NCBI GenBank assembly: GCA_024760905.1
Contig: CM045746.1
Span: 5,873,466-5,937,465, forward strand
Direction of reading: 5' to 3'
From: Plotosus lineatus
Taxonomy: Eukaryota > Chordata > Actinopteri > Siluriformes > Plotosidae
Length of the DNA: 64,000 bases
Notes under the pieces: generated by a model
What the model was told of the DNA's origin: nothing
Seen by the model: only the letters and a program-made list of their open reading frames with translations
Database searches by the model: none
Program-made: the position numbers and the translations under genes
Part shown: piece after piece, positions 1-10,980 of the stretch
Numbering within the stretch: position 1 is the stretch's first letter
How the letters are laid out: each line of letters begins with the position of its first letter

Positions 1-81
1 ACTGTTCATAAAGCACAAACAAATTATAAAAATGTATGGTACACTCTGTAGTATAATGCACAATGTACCTTCAATTTTTAG

Positions 82-232
82 GGAAAAATAAGAATTGACA
101 ACAGACATCCTTCATATGGTGATGATCCGTACACTCACCAGCCTGAGGGCTGTGGAATTGAGGCTGATTATATTCATTTCACCCCAGAATTCTTATTAAA
201 TCCCAAACTTGGTCTTGTTTATGGACCTAAAG
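82..232 (+). CDS. CLCA: CLCA exon A (N-terminal CLCA domain)
   Basis: The exon is preceded by a TTTTTAG acceptor and followed by a GTAAAA donor. It starts in phase 0 and ends one base into a glycine codon. The translation ends in the family-typical [13 protein letters not shown]...YGPKG just upstream of the protease motif. The phase-0 start is inferred from the reading frame. Confidence 0.88.
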
Positions 233-247
233 GTAAAAGATAACGTG

Positions 248-301
<54 letters not shown>

Positions 302-927
302 TCATAGCCAAGCAGTTAAATTTTTTCAGTCAGCAGTGATCAGGAGGAACTGGGTATTGTATTGACTGATGAGATTATTTCTTTTCCCACTTTTAGGAAG
401 GGTCTTGGTTCATGAATGGGCTCACCTGAGATGGGGGGTATTTGATGAATATAATAAGGAAGAGCGCTTTTATCAGTTTAATAATGAGATTCTACCAACA
501 CGGTTTGTGTTGTCAATAATTATGAAATTAAACAGTAAATGTAGGTTATATATTTCTCCATAGTTGTTAATAATGTTTAATATTTTAATTGCAGGTGTAC
601 TGAGGAAATTACTGGCCAGTGGTTTCAAATTATTAATGAAAAACCTCAATATTGCCGGACTGGTCCTGATGGCTTACCCACGTCAAGCTGTGAATTCTTT
701 CCAGATGCAGTACAAAATGCAAATGCTTCAATAATGTACATGCAAAGCATTGAATCTGTGAGTTTAGCAAGTTATTAATAATAGATTAAAATTCAATAGT
801 AGTGGGATGATGACAGCTACCATGAGCTGTTCACTGAAATAAGTATCAAGTCATTACTAAAATTATTTATGAAAATGATGAGAGAAAATTCTTTTTTTAT
901 GCCTTTGTCTGAAGCATTCTGTTGTTG

Positions 928-965
<38 letters not shown>

Positions 966-1534
966 GTTGTTGTTGTTGTTTTGCAGGTAAAAACATTTTG
1001 TCGAGAAGGCGAACACAACATTCAAGCGCCGAATGATCAGAATAAAAAATGTTCACGTAAAGCAACACATACAGTAATCTTTCAAGACTCAATAGATAGA
1101 GATGCCCTTCACAACCTGGAGCCTCTTCCATCTCCACCTCCATTTCCAACATTCAAACTCATACAGAGGGGAACTCGGATTGTGTGTCTCGTCCTTGACA
1201 TCTCAGGAAGCATGACAGTATGTTTGCAGTTCCATAGAAATGATCTCCTAAAGCAGAATAGCTCTCTGATGTCAGTATTGGAGCAGATTTTTACATAGGT
1301 TATGTTTACATTCATGGCATTTAGCACAGAAGCAACTCAGAAATGCTTTTAGACAACCTGAAAGTATACAGTGCTGGCGGATTGATTGGAGGGGACTGCA
1401 GGGCGTAGAAGTGCCTTATGGTGATAGTCTGCTCACATCAAAGTTTTTATGTACAGTTGATTTTTCATCATAAAAAGGTTACAAATACAGTGCGGAAAAT
1501 ACCCTTGAATGGGCTTCTGGGCATCATTCACTGT

Positions 1535-1574
<40 letters not shown>

Positions 1575-1603
1575 TTATCTTCCACTCTTTCTATCTTTCT
1601 CTA

Positions 1604-1650
<47 letters not shown>

Positions 1651-1653
1651 ATC

Positions 1654-1701
<48 letters not shown>

Positions 1702-4700
1702 ACATAGCCATAGTGAATCCACCTAGCAGTTACACTCATAGCACCAATGTTCTCATTAAGCAAACCGTGAGCTTTAGTTCTGGCCTGCAAGGACTTTCAC
1801 ATTGTCTCTTCATGTGAAAGTTTGTCTCTTCTAAGTTTTTTGTTTAGTTTTTATTTGACTACTCCTCACCTGAATTCCAGAGAGAATGCTTTGAAAATGA
1901 CCCAGAAGTTAAACCATTACATTTATCAAAGTGATTCACATCCTTCTTTCAACTGCTTCAAACACAACAGCTTCAAGAATAAAATGTTCACTTACTTCTT
2001 ATATATTTCACCCACTGCCACGTGCCATCACAATGAAACATTCAATATTATTATCATATATAAGCACTCATAACACTGTCTGTTTGATGTATGTATTTGT
2101 ACAAGCATGAAAATATATTCTATATTTAGTGGATATTTATAGTATCATGACATCCACCACAAATGTCAGGTTTACCTGAGTACCACCTACCACATGTATA
2201 TGTCAGGCACTTGAACAGGTCTCCAGCACACACACACAACTAACATAGACATCATCAAAGATTCACACTATTGTACAAAACTGTCAAATGCAACATAGCA
2301 AGTTTGAGCAGATCATAAAATAACAGACTATCAAGCAAAGTAAATATTTTTTTTTTTGTTTTGTTCGTTTTAACATCATCCTCTAACAAGTATTGTGTGG
2401 ACAATATAGCTATGAATTTAAGGTCAAGTGGTTGTGGGATGTATAAATAATTTTATCGCAATTTTAATTTGTCATTATATTTTCACAATTTAATTAAAAA
2501 CCTTATTCTGTTCACATAAATCAAAAGTGCACAAAATACATAAATACATATAGCAATAGTCACACAAAACCACTTACTATTCAGGAAAAAATGATCAAAT
2601 TACATAATAAATTATATTATTTATATATTTACTATATTAAATTATATAATAAAAATTAACAAAAGATATTTCAGTTATTTCATGTTTTGCAAGTTTTTAT
2701 TTTTGTAGGAACAGGCTAATAATTTTCTTCTTGTTTTGAAAGGGTCCCAGAATAAAATTACAACAACAAGCTGCAATGATTTTCTTAAACCAGATCATAG
2801 ATGAACAACAATTTGTGGGGCTTGTGACTTTCAGTGGAGACGCTCAAATACTGAGTCCACTGACTTTAATTGATGGAGCAGCTTCAAGAAACAATCTAAT
2901 TAACAAGTTGCCTACGAGTGCAAATGGAGGTACATACATCTGTAAAGGACTCAGAAAAGGTTTGGAGGTAAGTGGAAAATGAGACATTTTTGAATTTGAA
3001 ACTCTAATGATTTGTACACATTGAGCCTTTGATTTAATTCAACTTTCGTTTAAAATCCATTGCTGTTGGTTAATTTATTTTCAACTTCAGGTTCTTCGAA
3101 ATAATGATGCGAAAGCAACAGGAGATGAAATAATTTTTCTGACAGATGGGGAAGCATCTGATAAAGTTCAGGATTGCTTACAAGAATCTGTTGAAAGTGG
3201 TGCGATCATTCATACCATAGCATTAGGACCAAAGGCTGATAATGTACTTGAAGTCATGGCAAAACAAACAGGTAAAATTTACAGATGTCCAGATGTCCAT
3301 TTTACCATTTCACCATTTTAGTTTCATTGCTGACCAGACTAGATGCATTAATGTTACAATGCATAAGTTTCATAAGTGCATTGCTTTTGATTTATTGAAT
3401 GAGTTAATATTAATAAAAGATGGTTTGCCTTCATTTAATTAGATGGAAAGTTTATTGTTGCTGAAGAGTCTATACTTTCCAACCAACTTGTTGATGCCTT
3501 TCTCTCAATGACCATATGGGATGGCAATCCCATCACACAGCCCATTCAGGTTAGTGACACAAAATCCACTGTGAGAAATCTCAGTATCACCACTCTAAGT
3601 ATTCATCTCATATATATATTTTTTCTAAACAGCTTGAAAGCACCGGAAAGAAAGTTGATGATTGGTTCAATGGAACAGTTCCTGTTGACCGGACTGTAGG
3701 AAATCACACCACCTTTACATTAATCTATGAAAGTAATAAACCGACCGTATACATTAATTCACCAAGTGGTTTGGTTTATGACCAGAAAAGCATGTCGAAC
3801 TTTGCAAATACGATTACATTAAATGTTCCAGGAACTGCAGAGGTAATTTTATCTTGTCATAGCAAAAAAAACAACAACCAAACAAACAAACAAAAAAAAT
3901 AATTACCAAAGAAAAAGATGCATAACATTTCTGTTCCCTATTATACCTATTTACAGCCAGGTGAGTGGAAGTACAGTTTCCTAAATAAACATACTGCTGC
4001 TCAACAAATGAGTTTAACAGTCATGAGTCGACCTGCTCGGGAAGATGTTCACCCAGTCATAGTTACAGCCAGAATGACCCAACAGACCAGTGATGGCACC
4101 AAACCCATAGTGGTGTTAGCTGAGGTCAGTCAGAATTATAATCCTGTGCTTGGGTTAAGTGTTTTGGCATACCTGGAGTCAGATACCGGGAGCTCAGAAG
4201 AACTACACCTGCTGGATAACGGAGCAGGTAAGGAGTTAAAAGATGTTTCACAATTAGTAAATTATACACACCGCTGCACACTGGCCTAGTGAGAGTCCAC
4301 CTTCCAAGAAGATGGTCCTGTGTTCAAGTCCGGCTCATAGTTCTGAATGGTTGTCTGCATTTCCCAGCAATGGCCTAGATGACTGTTTCCTGCCTTTTCT
4401 CATTGTTTGCTGAGATAGGCTCCAGCCACCCTGTAATTCTAATAGCATTAAGCGTTTCTTGAAAATGAGTAACAAATTAATTATACACAATATTTTCTAA
4501 ATAGTACACTGTGCCTTTTACAGGAGCTGATGAGTTCAAGGATGACGGCATCTATTCCAGATATTTCACAAAGTTTAAACGTGGAAAATACAATTTAAAA
4601 GTCAAGGTGAAAAATCAACATGGAGGAGTCCAGCTTTCTCCTCGCATATACAGCAGTGCTCTGTATGTCCCTGGATATATTGTGGATGGTGAGTATTATC

Positions 4701-7556
4701 TAATTTTATCACTTAGTCCAAATTAATTACCATTATCGAAAGTCCTGGTCTCCCCAGTGCAGCAAACTGGGTTATCAAAGGCCGGCCATGTCTCTTACTG
4801 TCTATGGTGAGAGGTTCATGTAAAAGAACCATGACTTTCGACAAGACTAGTTTGCATAGCTGTCAGCATGTTTCTGCTCCTTGCTAAGGGTTGTGTCAGG
4901 AAGGGCATCCGACGTAAAAACTTATGCCAAATCGAATATGCGAATCATTAATATGTCTTTCATGAGGATTCGCTTTGGTGACCCCTAAAAAAAGGGAACA
5001 GCCAAAAGGAAAAGAAGAAGATCTAAAGTCCTGGTCTACTGAAGATTCGTGACAAAGTGCGAACTGGTCCAAAATGTACATTTGATGAATATTTTGTCGT
5101 AAATCAATCCAGTTGTTGAGATATAATAGTCGCACGAAAACACGGCCAAACTCTCAACCTCCCTCCTTGTTGGAGGTAACAAGCATGGCATAATATTGGA
5201 CGTATTTCTAGTTCATCTTCCAAAAGCGAATATTTTTATATTTATTATACACCACACTTAAAATACAGTGAGTAGTCGACTTACGACCTATGCGAGTTAC
5301 GACTGATCGACTTTACGACCGCAAAAGTGGTGAAGCATGATTCATGGCAGTGCAGTGCGAGTGTTGCGCGCGACAGTTGTTTGTGCTGCCGGCAGCGCCA
5401 GCATCTTAAAAGGCCAAGCAGGAGATGATGCAGCTTCACTTTCTAACTGCTCAGAGCAAATCTATTCATCTACTTTCAATGCCATGTCACTGCAGCGCAA
5501 AGCTGAGAGCCAATCCTTTCTGTGTGGGCGGGTCTGATACCTTGAAACTCTAATTTTATTGGACTCGTACGCTGCAGTGTTTATGTGACAGGAAGCGCGT
5601 CCAAAGTTTTGGCAATCAGCTGCTCTGCGGGTTGAAGTTTTTCCATGTCTGTCCATTTGTGTTGCTTGTCAGCTGTGCTTGGCTTCGTGGAAATGAGCCA
5701 ATCAAAACGAGGGAAATTTATCTCTTTACTCAAACAACACGTGCAGTCTGTGGCTGTTGTTATAATCCAATAAAATTGGAGTTTGAAGCTATTTGACCCG
5801 CCCACACAGTGGAGTACAGAAAAGATTGGCTGTCCGCTGCGTGTCACAGTGACATGGAATTGAAAATAGATGTATAGATTTAAATGTGCGTGATTTATTC
5901 ATCTGTTTTTGTTTGGCGTGAGTGTATTTGGATGGAAATTCGACATATGACCAGATGGAGTTACGACCGGTCTGTCAGAACCAAACGCGGTCGTAAGTCG
6001 ACGACTCACTGTACTTTTTACTGAAATCCAGGTGCATATTATTAATGAAATGAACAACCATCCATCCCGTGTTCCACTTCTCCATCAGGGCCATGGGGAA
6101 AGCTGGATATGTTCCCAGCTGACTTTTGGTGAGAGAAATAAAATTTAAAATATGTTTATGGAGGAATTCTGCAAAATTCATACATTAAAATTATTAAAAG
6201 AAGATACAATTTAATGAAACATTGACCAGTTTTGGGGCTCCCGGGTGACCCAACAGAAAAGCATTCATTTCATAATGTGGATATAGTGAGTTTGACTACA
6301 GCCACAATCCACAGCTGGCCTTATTGCAGACTGCCAGGGAGGAAGGAACATCAACAAGAACCAATCAATCTTGTCTATCAGTCCAGGTAAACGAAGGATG
6401 TGAGATAGGGTGTTACTCAGAGCATCCAATTATGTTTGGTTGCTGTTGTGCATTAAGAGTAGGTGGGAATTGACCAAGATCAAATTATTGTAATGTAATA
6501 GTGAATTCCCGAGTACTGCACAATACTGAGTGATATGAAACATACCGCATCAATTATAATTTATCAGAATGTGGTGTATGGAACTGCAATGGCATGGAAA
6601 GCTCTTCTGGGTGTACCACAGTTGGCTCAGATGGACGCCAGCCTCCCCTGACGCTAATTAGGATGAAGCGGTTCAGAAAATGAATGAATGGTTTATAGAA
6701 TGAGGCATACTGTAACAGTATTGATTACAGTGTTGAAGTTCATCAGGGATGAATTGAGGATGGTGAAGTGAAGTATCTGTATAAACCATTAAGACATTCA
6801 TCTGTCTCATATACAGAAATTAGTGGAATTTTCATTCTCTTTCCAGGGAAACTGAAATTAAATCCTCCTAAACCCCCAGTAAATACAGAGCCTGTTGATG
6901 TGGGCAGCTTCAGCAGATCAGTAACTGCAGAGAGTTTTGTTGTAGAGAAAGAACCACCTTTAAATTTCCCTCCAAACAAGATCACAGATCTCAGAGCGGA
7001 AATCCGTGTGGACTCAGTGCTTCTAAGCTGGACGGCACCTGGTGAGGATTTTGATCAGGGAAGAGGTAAGTTTATATGTGTCACGCTATACCAAGAAAAA
7101 AAGCTATGCAGGTAATACTGGTGTAAATTATGGAAATGAAAGTTTCTAACGTGTTTTTTTTTTTTCTTTTAAGCCGACTCCTATGAAATTAGGTGGAGTG
7201 AAGATATAAAAACTCTACATAACAACTTCAGTGATGCAAATCTGTTCAACACCTCCACACTTCGGCCTAAAGAGTCAAACTCAGTTGAACAACACTCTTT
7301 TCAGCCAAACATTACAATTAAAAATGGCACCACACTTTTCTTTGCTATTCAATCAAAGGACCGACAGTCAGTAAGGTCTGAAGTATCAAACATTGCTCGA
7401 GCAACAAAGTACATCCAAAGTCCCAGACCCCCATCCATTTCAAATCCAGGTCTGAATCTGACTGCTATAATCGTCTCAGTCTGTGGCGTCACCATAGTGG
7501 CATGTGTGATAGCTCTGATTGTCTCATGTGCACTGAAGAAAACAATGATCGTTTAG
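82..7556 (+). CDS. CLCA: Calcium-activated chloride channel regulator (CLCA family), 3' twelve exons
   Basis: CLCA proteins are secreted or membrane-anchored metalloproteases that cleave themselves and modulate calcium-activated chloride currents (TMEM16A) at epithelial surfaces. Joined exons: 82-232, 397-502, 595-757, 987-1217, 2743-2967, 3091-3271, 3443-3549, 3633-3842, 3957-4227, 4524-4688, 6847-7065, 7174-7556. They total 2412 nt, or 803 codons plus TAG, with every phase matching and all introns GT-AG. Numbering from the first visible codon, the zinc-protease motif HEWAH is at about residues 56-60, followed by a downstream DE pair. The VWA MIDAS Asp-x-Ser-x-Ser is at 211-215, with later Thr and Asp partners. 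A fibronectin-III-like region lies near 650-750 and one hydrophobic anchor near 772-795 before a short cytoplasmic tail. Family members are about 900-940 residues long, so roughly 110-130 N-terminal residues, including the signal peptide, lie outside the window. I cannot assign the paralogue number. No disabling lesion was seen. Confidence 0.93.
252..299. repeat. (CA)n microsatellite in CLCA intron
   Basis: An uninterrupted run of about 24 CA units lies just after the splice donor at 233. Confidence 0.97.
397..502 (+). CDS. CLCA: CLCA exon B (HExxH metalloprotease motif)
   Basis: The acceptor is CTTTTAG and the donor GTTTGT. The exon encodes [20 protein letters not shown]. The two His and the Glu of HEWAH, and the downstream DE pair, are the zinc-binding and catalytic residues of the CLCA metallohydrolase domain, and all are intact. 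It ends two bases into an Arg codon. Confidence 0.92.
595..757 (+). CDS. CLCA: CLCA exon C
   Basis: The acceptor is AATTGCAG and the donor GTGAGT. The exon completes an Arg codon and then encodes a Cys-rich stretch ([10 protein letters not shown]... [23 protein letters not shown]) typical of the region between the protease motif and the VWA domain. It ends in phase 0. Confidence 0.88.
919..980. repeat. (TTG)n/(TTA)n trinucleotide microsatellite
   Basis: A compound repeat of TTG, then TTA, then TTG units forms the upstream side of the acceptor of exon D and may act as its polypyrimidine tract. Confidence 0.93.
987..1217 (+). CDS. CLCA: CLCA exon D (start of VWA domain, MIDAS)
   Basis: The exon is preceded by a (TTG)n tract and TTTTGCAG, and the donor is GTATGT. 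Its 77 codons end with [14 protein letters not shown], the first VWA strand with the metal-binding Asp-x-Ser-x-Ser. The [14 protein letters not shown] segment before it is the usual lead-in to the VWA fold. Confidence 0.92.
1537..1698. repeat. Compound (CT)n-(CA)n microsatellite
   Basis: An imperfect CT tract (1537-1655) runs directly into a CA tract (1656-1698) in the 1.5-kb intron. The Ser-Leu and Thr-His reading frames here are artefacts of the repeat. The rest of the intron, 1700-2742, is AT-rich with nothing else recognised. Confidence 0.96.
2743..2967 (+). CDS. CLCA: CLCA exon E (VWA domain)
   Basis: The exon follows the 1.5-kb microsatellite-rich intron; the acceptor is TTGAAAG and the donor GTAAGT. 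Its 75 codons include [21 protein letters not shown] and TFSGDAQ, plus [10 protein letters not shown], which supplies the conserved Thr-containing VWA loop. It is phase 0 on both sides. Confidence 0.9.
3091..3271 (+). CDS. CLCA: CLCA exon F (VWA domain)
   Basis: The acceptor is AACTTCAG and the donor GTAAAA. It encodes [14 protein letters not shown], carrying the third MIDAS Asp, and [14 protein letters not shown], the last VWA strands. It ends one base into the next Asp codon. Confidence 0.9.
3443..3549 (+). CDS. CLCA: CLCA exon G (end of VWA)
   Basis: The acceptor is TTAATTAG and the donor GTTAGT. It encodes [36 protein letters not shown], the C-terminal helix of the VWA domain and linker. 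It ends in phase 0. Confidence 0.88.
3633..3842 (+). CDS. CLCA: CLCA exon H
   Basis: The acceptor is CTAAACAG and the donor GTAATT. Its 70 codons start [23 protein letters not shown], the family's beta-rich segment after the VWA, with an NGT and an NHT N-glycosylation sequon visible. Confidence 0.88.
3957..4227 (+). CDS. CLCA: CLCA exon I
   Basis: The acceptor is TTTACAG and the donor GTAAGG. It encodes [25 protein letters not shown], then [26 protein letters not shown] and [10 protein letters not shown]. This is the beta-sandwich segment C-terminal to the VWA in CLCA proteins. Confidence 0.9.
4272..4475 (+). mobile_element. tRNA-derived SINE in a CLCA intron
   Basis: The element starts with an A-box-like CACTGGCCTAGTGAGAGTCC and has a B-box-like GTGTTCAAGTCC about 35 nt later, then a body ending in a degenerate 'CTCCAGCCACCCTGTAATTCTAAT' type L2-like tail. 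It occupies most of a 296-bp intron. It is old, with no clear target duplication. Confidence 0.6.
4524..4688 (+). CDS. CLCA: CLCA exon J
   Basis: The acceptor is TTTTACAG and the donor GTGAGT. It encodes [30 protein letters not shown] and a strand ending in [17 protein letters not shown] is a hallmark of this part of CLCA. Confidence 0.9.
4752..5024 (+). mobile_element. 5'-truncated SINE with RTE-type tail, 13-bp target duplication
   Basis: The body carries the shared SINE centre (tgtctatggtgagaggttca, gttctttta-type block) followed by AGGAAGGGCATCCGACGTAAAA and the RTE-like end ...GGGAACAGCCAAAAGGAAAAG with an AAG tail. AAAGTCCTGGTCT flanks it at 4739-4751 and 5025-5037. The tRNA head is missing. 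It lies in the CLCA intron 4689-6846. Confidence 0.82.
5266..6011. mobile_element. Non-autonomous TA-flanked DNA transposon (palindromic MITE)
   Basis: The ends are inverted repeats of about 23 bp (CAGTGAGTAGTCGACTTACG on the left, with one mismatch on the right) flanked by TA at 5264-5265 and 6012-6013. A second internal inverted repeat pairs about 5507-5565 with 5768-5835. There is no transposase ORF. The TA duplication suggests the Tc1/mariner/pogo superfamily (inferred). Confidence 0.8.
6235..6695 (+). mobile_element. Degenerate SINE head and L2-like SINE tail
   Basis: GGGGCTCCCGGGTGACCCAAC resembles the A-box start of fish tRNA-like SINEs. About 300 bp later, 6570-6690 has the common fish tail 'GCCAGCCTCC..CTAATTAGGATGAAGCGGTTCAGAAAATGAATGAATGG'-type sequence. 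The link between the two parts is inferred. Confidence 0.5.
6847..7065 (+). CDS. CLCA: CLCA exon K (fibronectin-III start)
   Basis: The exon follows the 2158-bp intron loaded with transposons; the acceptor is TTTCCAG and the donor GTAAGT. It encodes a Pro-rich linker, then [33 protein letters not shown], the A-C strands of the fibronectin-III domain. Confidence 0.9.
7174..7556 (+). CDS. CLCA: CLCA terminal exon (fibronectin-III end, membrane anchor, stop)
   Basis: The acceptor TTTTAAG follows a long T run. The exon encodes [12 protein letters not shown], then [25 protein letters not shown], and a 24-residue hydrophobic segment beginning [19 protein letters not shown], followed by a KK-containing tail and TAG at 7554-7556. 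The anchor implies a type I membrane form rather than a fully secreted one. Confidence 0.91.
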
Positions 7557-7710
7557 TTTAAGAGAAGAAAGCTTACTTCAACACAGCAGGCTTAAAGATC
7601 AAAGTAAATTTTTGTTGGAGTGTTAATTAGCAAAAAAAAAAAAAAAAAAAAAAGAATAGAAGAGGATAAAGCAATTTAATTATTTTTTTATTTCAAATAT
7701 GTGACTGTAC

Positions 7711-7716
7711 AATAAA
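7711..7716 (+). promoter_or_regulatory. Candidate polyadenylation signal of the CLCA gene
   Basis: AATAAA occurs 155 bp after the stop codon, downstream of an internal A run (about 7631-7652). It is the first canonical hexamer in the 3' flank. Whether it is used is inferred. Confidence 0.5.
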
Positions 7717-7719
7717 CAG

Positions 7720-8680
7720 AACTGAGTAACTTCACAATAAGCAATATGTTCCATGTAGTACAGTACAGTTTTATCCTCAAAAACTTTCTAAGCCAATAAC
7801 CCCCAAGTACTCAAATCAGGATGTACCCAGGATAAAAGTAGGATGGTCAACAGAAATGTTGCGTAGAGAAAAAAATGTCCAAATGGTGAAGGAGATTTGT
7901 TTGCATTCTGAGCATACCTCGACCACTTTCAGGGAGCGATTTGCTGGTTGTATGTTGTTGTTTTTTTGTTTTTTTTTACCTCATTACGACTAAAATTTAG
8001 TGCACATGAAGTTATTTAGGGGATGAGCAAAAAGTAACAAGTCCTTTATTTATTTTTCTCATGGAAGATGCTTTATGGCTTGGAGGAAAATTTGGGAAAT
8101 TTGTAATATCACTTTGAGTTCTCATTCATTAGAATTTACCCAGTTAGTGTGCTGCGACAAAGTTAGAATTTTCAAAATAATTATTATGATGCATGAACAA
8201 ATTAAATAATGTCCATGTAATGCAAATTTTATTTTATGTTAATTTATAGTATTGAGATTCATTTCTTCATGAAGGAGAATTGTGACTTCACTGTACGTAT
8301 CTTAATGTTGATTCCCTGAAAAGTGGATTTTCTTTATACAGTATATTCAAGCTCACTGTCAACCATGTATTAGTATTTTATTATTGTATTAGTGTATTAG
8401 TAACCATGTATTAGTGCGATGAATTGAATGTTTGATTTTAACACTAATGATTCTTACTATGTTTTATGCTCTGTCTTGTAAACCTAATCATATCGCATCA
8501 ATCTGTTGTACAAACTGATAAACATTCTCATCAGTTAATGTACTAAATACATATATATTAGTTCATTAGCACTTCAGCACAAAAGATCTCAATCAGTAAA
8601 GCATTGTAAATCACAGAAGAAAATATTTCTCTTTTATTATTCAGTAAAATATAATGTGCACACTTTTCTCCTTTTTTTTC
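7720..8680. other. AT-rich 3' flank of CLCA, no recognised feature
   Basis: I see AT-rich unique-looking sequence without a coding ORF, RNA gene or clear repeat. A direct repeat of CATGTATTAGT occurs near 8366-8415. Confidence 0.6.
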
Positions 8681-8682
8681 CA

Positions 8683-9636
8683 ATGAAGCCAAAAGGACAA
8701 TGTCATCTGCAAAAAGCTTTGGCCAACAAACCAGATCCCCTCAGTGCCTTGGCTGCACCTAGAAATTCTATTGATAAATGTTATGAATAGAACTGCTGAT
8801 AAAAGGACAGCCTGGGCAGAGTTTAACCCCCACTGCAAACAAATTCAACATGATCCCAATGTAGACTAAGCTCTGGTTCCGACAATACAGAAACCAAACC
8901 GGCTGTAGCAAAACGTCTGATATACCATTTTCTCAGAGAACACCCTGCAAAATAGCCCGAGAGACACTGTCAAAAACAAAGACCACAAAGCACAAGTGGA
9001 CACATTGGGCAAACTCCCATGCCCCCTCCAGGATTCTGTTCAGTGTGTATAGCTGGTGCCAAGAGTGCTGTGGCCAGGAAGAAAACCACAATGTTCACCT
9101 TGAATTTGTGGTGCAACCATCAGTCTGATTCTCCTCTCCAGTACTAATGAATAGACTTTTGTGGAAAGGCTGGGGAGCGTGACTCCCCGATATTTGGAAC
9201 ACACCCACCGGGCCCCTTTTTCAAAAAGAGGAACTACCACCCTGGGTTGCAAATCCAGAGGTATGGCCCCCAATGAACATGCAATATTACAAAGACTTCT
9301 TAACCAAAGCCTTGAGGTATTCAGGGTAAATCTTGTCCTCCCCCAGTGCCTGACCACAGTGATGGACAGAACCCAGATGCTCTTAATCTTCCATGGTGTT
9401 GGTAGGATTGAGGAGATCCAAGTAGTATTCCTTTCACCTTCTTACAGTATCACCAGTTGAGGTAACCCCCCACTTCCACTGTTAACACCGTTTGCGGGGT
9501 ACTGCTGCCCCCTCCTGAGGTGTCGGATGTTAGTCCAGAATCTTTTTGAGGCCAAACAACCATCTTTTTCCAGGCCTTCACCAAACTTCTCACAAACCTG
9601 AGATTTTGCATTAGCGACTGGCCAGGCTGAAGCATG
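8683..9636 (-). mobile_element. Old Rex3 LINE fragment (reverse transcriptase region)
   Basis: On the minus strand it can be read alongside the better Rex3 copies: the RT block, the GFRPG-like segment (here GFLPGHSTLGTSYTH), and the upstream linker with SLVKAWKKMVVWPQKDSG. It is strongly diverged, with stops and gaps, 5' and 3' truncated, and no target duplication. Confidence 0.8.
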
Positions 9637-9643
9637 AATTTAA

Positions 9644-9880
9644 ATCAATTCAGTTTTATTTGTACAGCATATTGTCACAAAGCAGTTTTACACAGTAAAC
9701 ACATTTGCAAAAAGGCATTAAAACATTTCTTCTACAAAACCCACCCATCTCAAATGAAGAAGCCTGTAGCAACGGTAACAGTTGACATGAGGAAGAAACC
9801 TTGACAGCAACCAGAATAGAAAGGGAAACCCATTTTCTATATACAAATAAAATTCTGATAAATAATATTCTGAATAAAAA
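9644..9880. repeat. Unclassified fish interspersed repeat
   Basis: The sequence TCAATTCAGTTTTATTTGTA followed by a 'caaagcagttttaca' block and 'GAGGAAGAAACCTTGACAGC' resembles a repeat very common in teleost genomes. I recognise the phrase pattern but cannot name the family with certainty. Confidence 0.5.
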
Positions 9881-9937
9881 TGCAAACACAAAGGTTCAAT
9901 ATAGTTTTACATGAAGTCTAATTGGTTATACCACAAC

Positions 9938-10977
9938 TTCTTCTTTTCCTTTCGGTTATTCCCTTGAGGGGTTGCCACAGTGAATCATCTGCCTCCATCT
10001 CACCCTATCCTCTGCATCTTCTTCTCTTACTCCAATGACCTTCATTTCTTCCTTCACCACATCCATAAATCTCTTCTTTGGTCTTCCTCTAGGCCCTCTG
10101 CCTGGTAGTTCCAACCTCAGCATCCTACTGCCAATATACTCACTATCCCTCCTCTGTACATGTCCAAACCATCTCAATCTAGCCTCTCTGACTCTGTCTC
10201 CAAAACATCTTACATGGGCTGTCCCTTTGATGTACTCATTTCTGATCCTATCCATCCTCGTTAGTCCCAGAGAGAACCTCAGCATTTTCATCTCTGCTAC
10301 CTCCAGCTCTGCCTCCTGCCTTTTCTTCAGCGCCACTGTTTCTAAGCCATCATCGCTGGCCTCACCACCCTCTTGTACACTTTTTCTTTCATTCTTGCTG
10401 ACACTCTCCTATCGCACATCAGATCGGACACTTTTCTCCAACCGTTCCAGCCTGCCTGCACACGCTTCTTCACCTCTTTTCCACACTCTCCATTGCTCTG
10501 GATTGTTGAGCCGAAGTACTTAAAATCCTCCACCTTCATTATCTCTGTTCCCTGTAACATCACCGTTCCGCCTGGGTCCTTCTCATTCACACACATGTAT
10601 TCTGATTTTCTGAGGCTAACCTTCATTCCTCTCCTTTCCAGGGCATACCTCCACCTCTCTAGATTTTCCTGCACTTGTTCTCTGCTCTCACTACAGATCA
10701 CAATGTCATCTACAAACATCATAGTCCATGTGGAATCGCGCCTATCCTCGTCTGTCAGCCTGTCCATCACCAAAGCGAACAAGAAGGGGCTCAGAGCTGA
10801 TCCTTGATGCAGTCCCACCTCCACCTTGAATTCGTCGGTCACGCCGACAGCACACCTCACCACTGTCTTACATCTCTCATACATGTCCTGCACCACTCTA
10901 ACATACTTCTCTGCCACTCCAGACTTCCTCATGCAATACCACAGTTCTTCTCTTGGCACCTTGTCATATGCTTTTTC
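9938..10977 (-). mobile_element. RTE-clade LINE, 5'-truncated copy 1
   Basis: On the minus strand, 10959-10342 encodes the RT core including [20 protein letters not shown] and MMFVDDIVICSE (the FADD box is changed to FVDD). 10336-9956 encodes the C-terminal domain with LRWFGHVQRRDSEYIGSRM and RPKKRFMDVVKEEMK. One frame break separates them. The element ends with the CTTTCGG/AGAAGAAG 3' tail at 9938. The 5' end stops abruptly at an L2-like fragment. Confidence 0.9.
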
Positions 10978-10980
10978 AAG

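Noticed and set aside
1418..1817. Ser-Leu and Thr-His rich reading frames
   Set aside because: They are translations of the CT and CA microsatellites, with no splice or codon support.
5337..5537. 66-residue open frame in the CLCA intron
   Set aside because: It lies wholly within the palindromic MITE and has no family resemblance.
10035..10807. Long plus-strand frames rich in Ser and Leu (also 11395-12222 and minus frames at 21879-22562, 43834-44601, 59197-60096)
   Set aside because: They are the antisense of RTE reverse transcriptase regions, where the codon bias leaves an open opposite frame.
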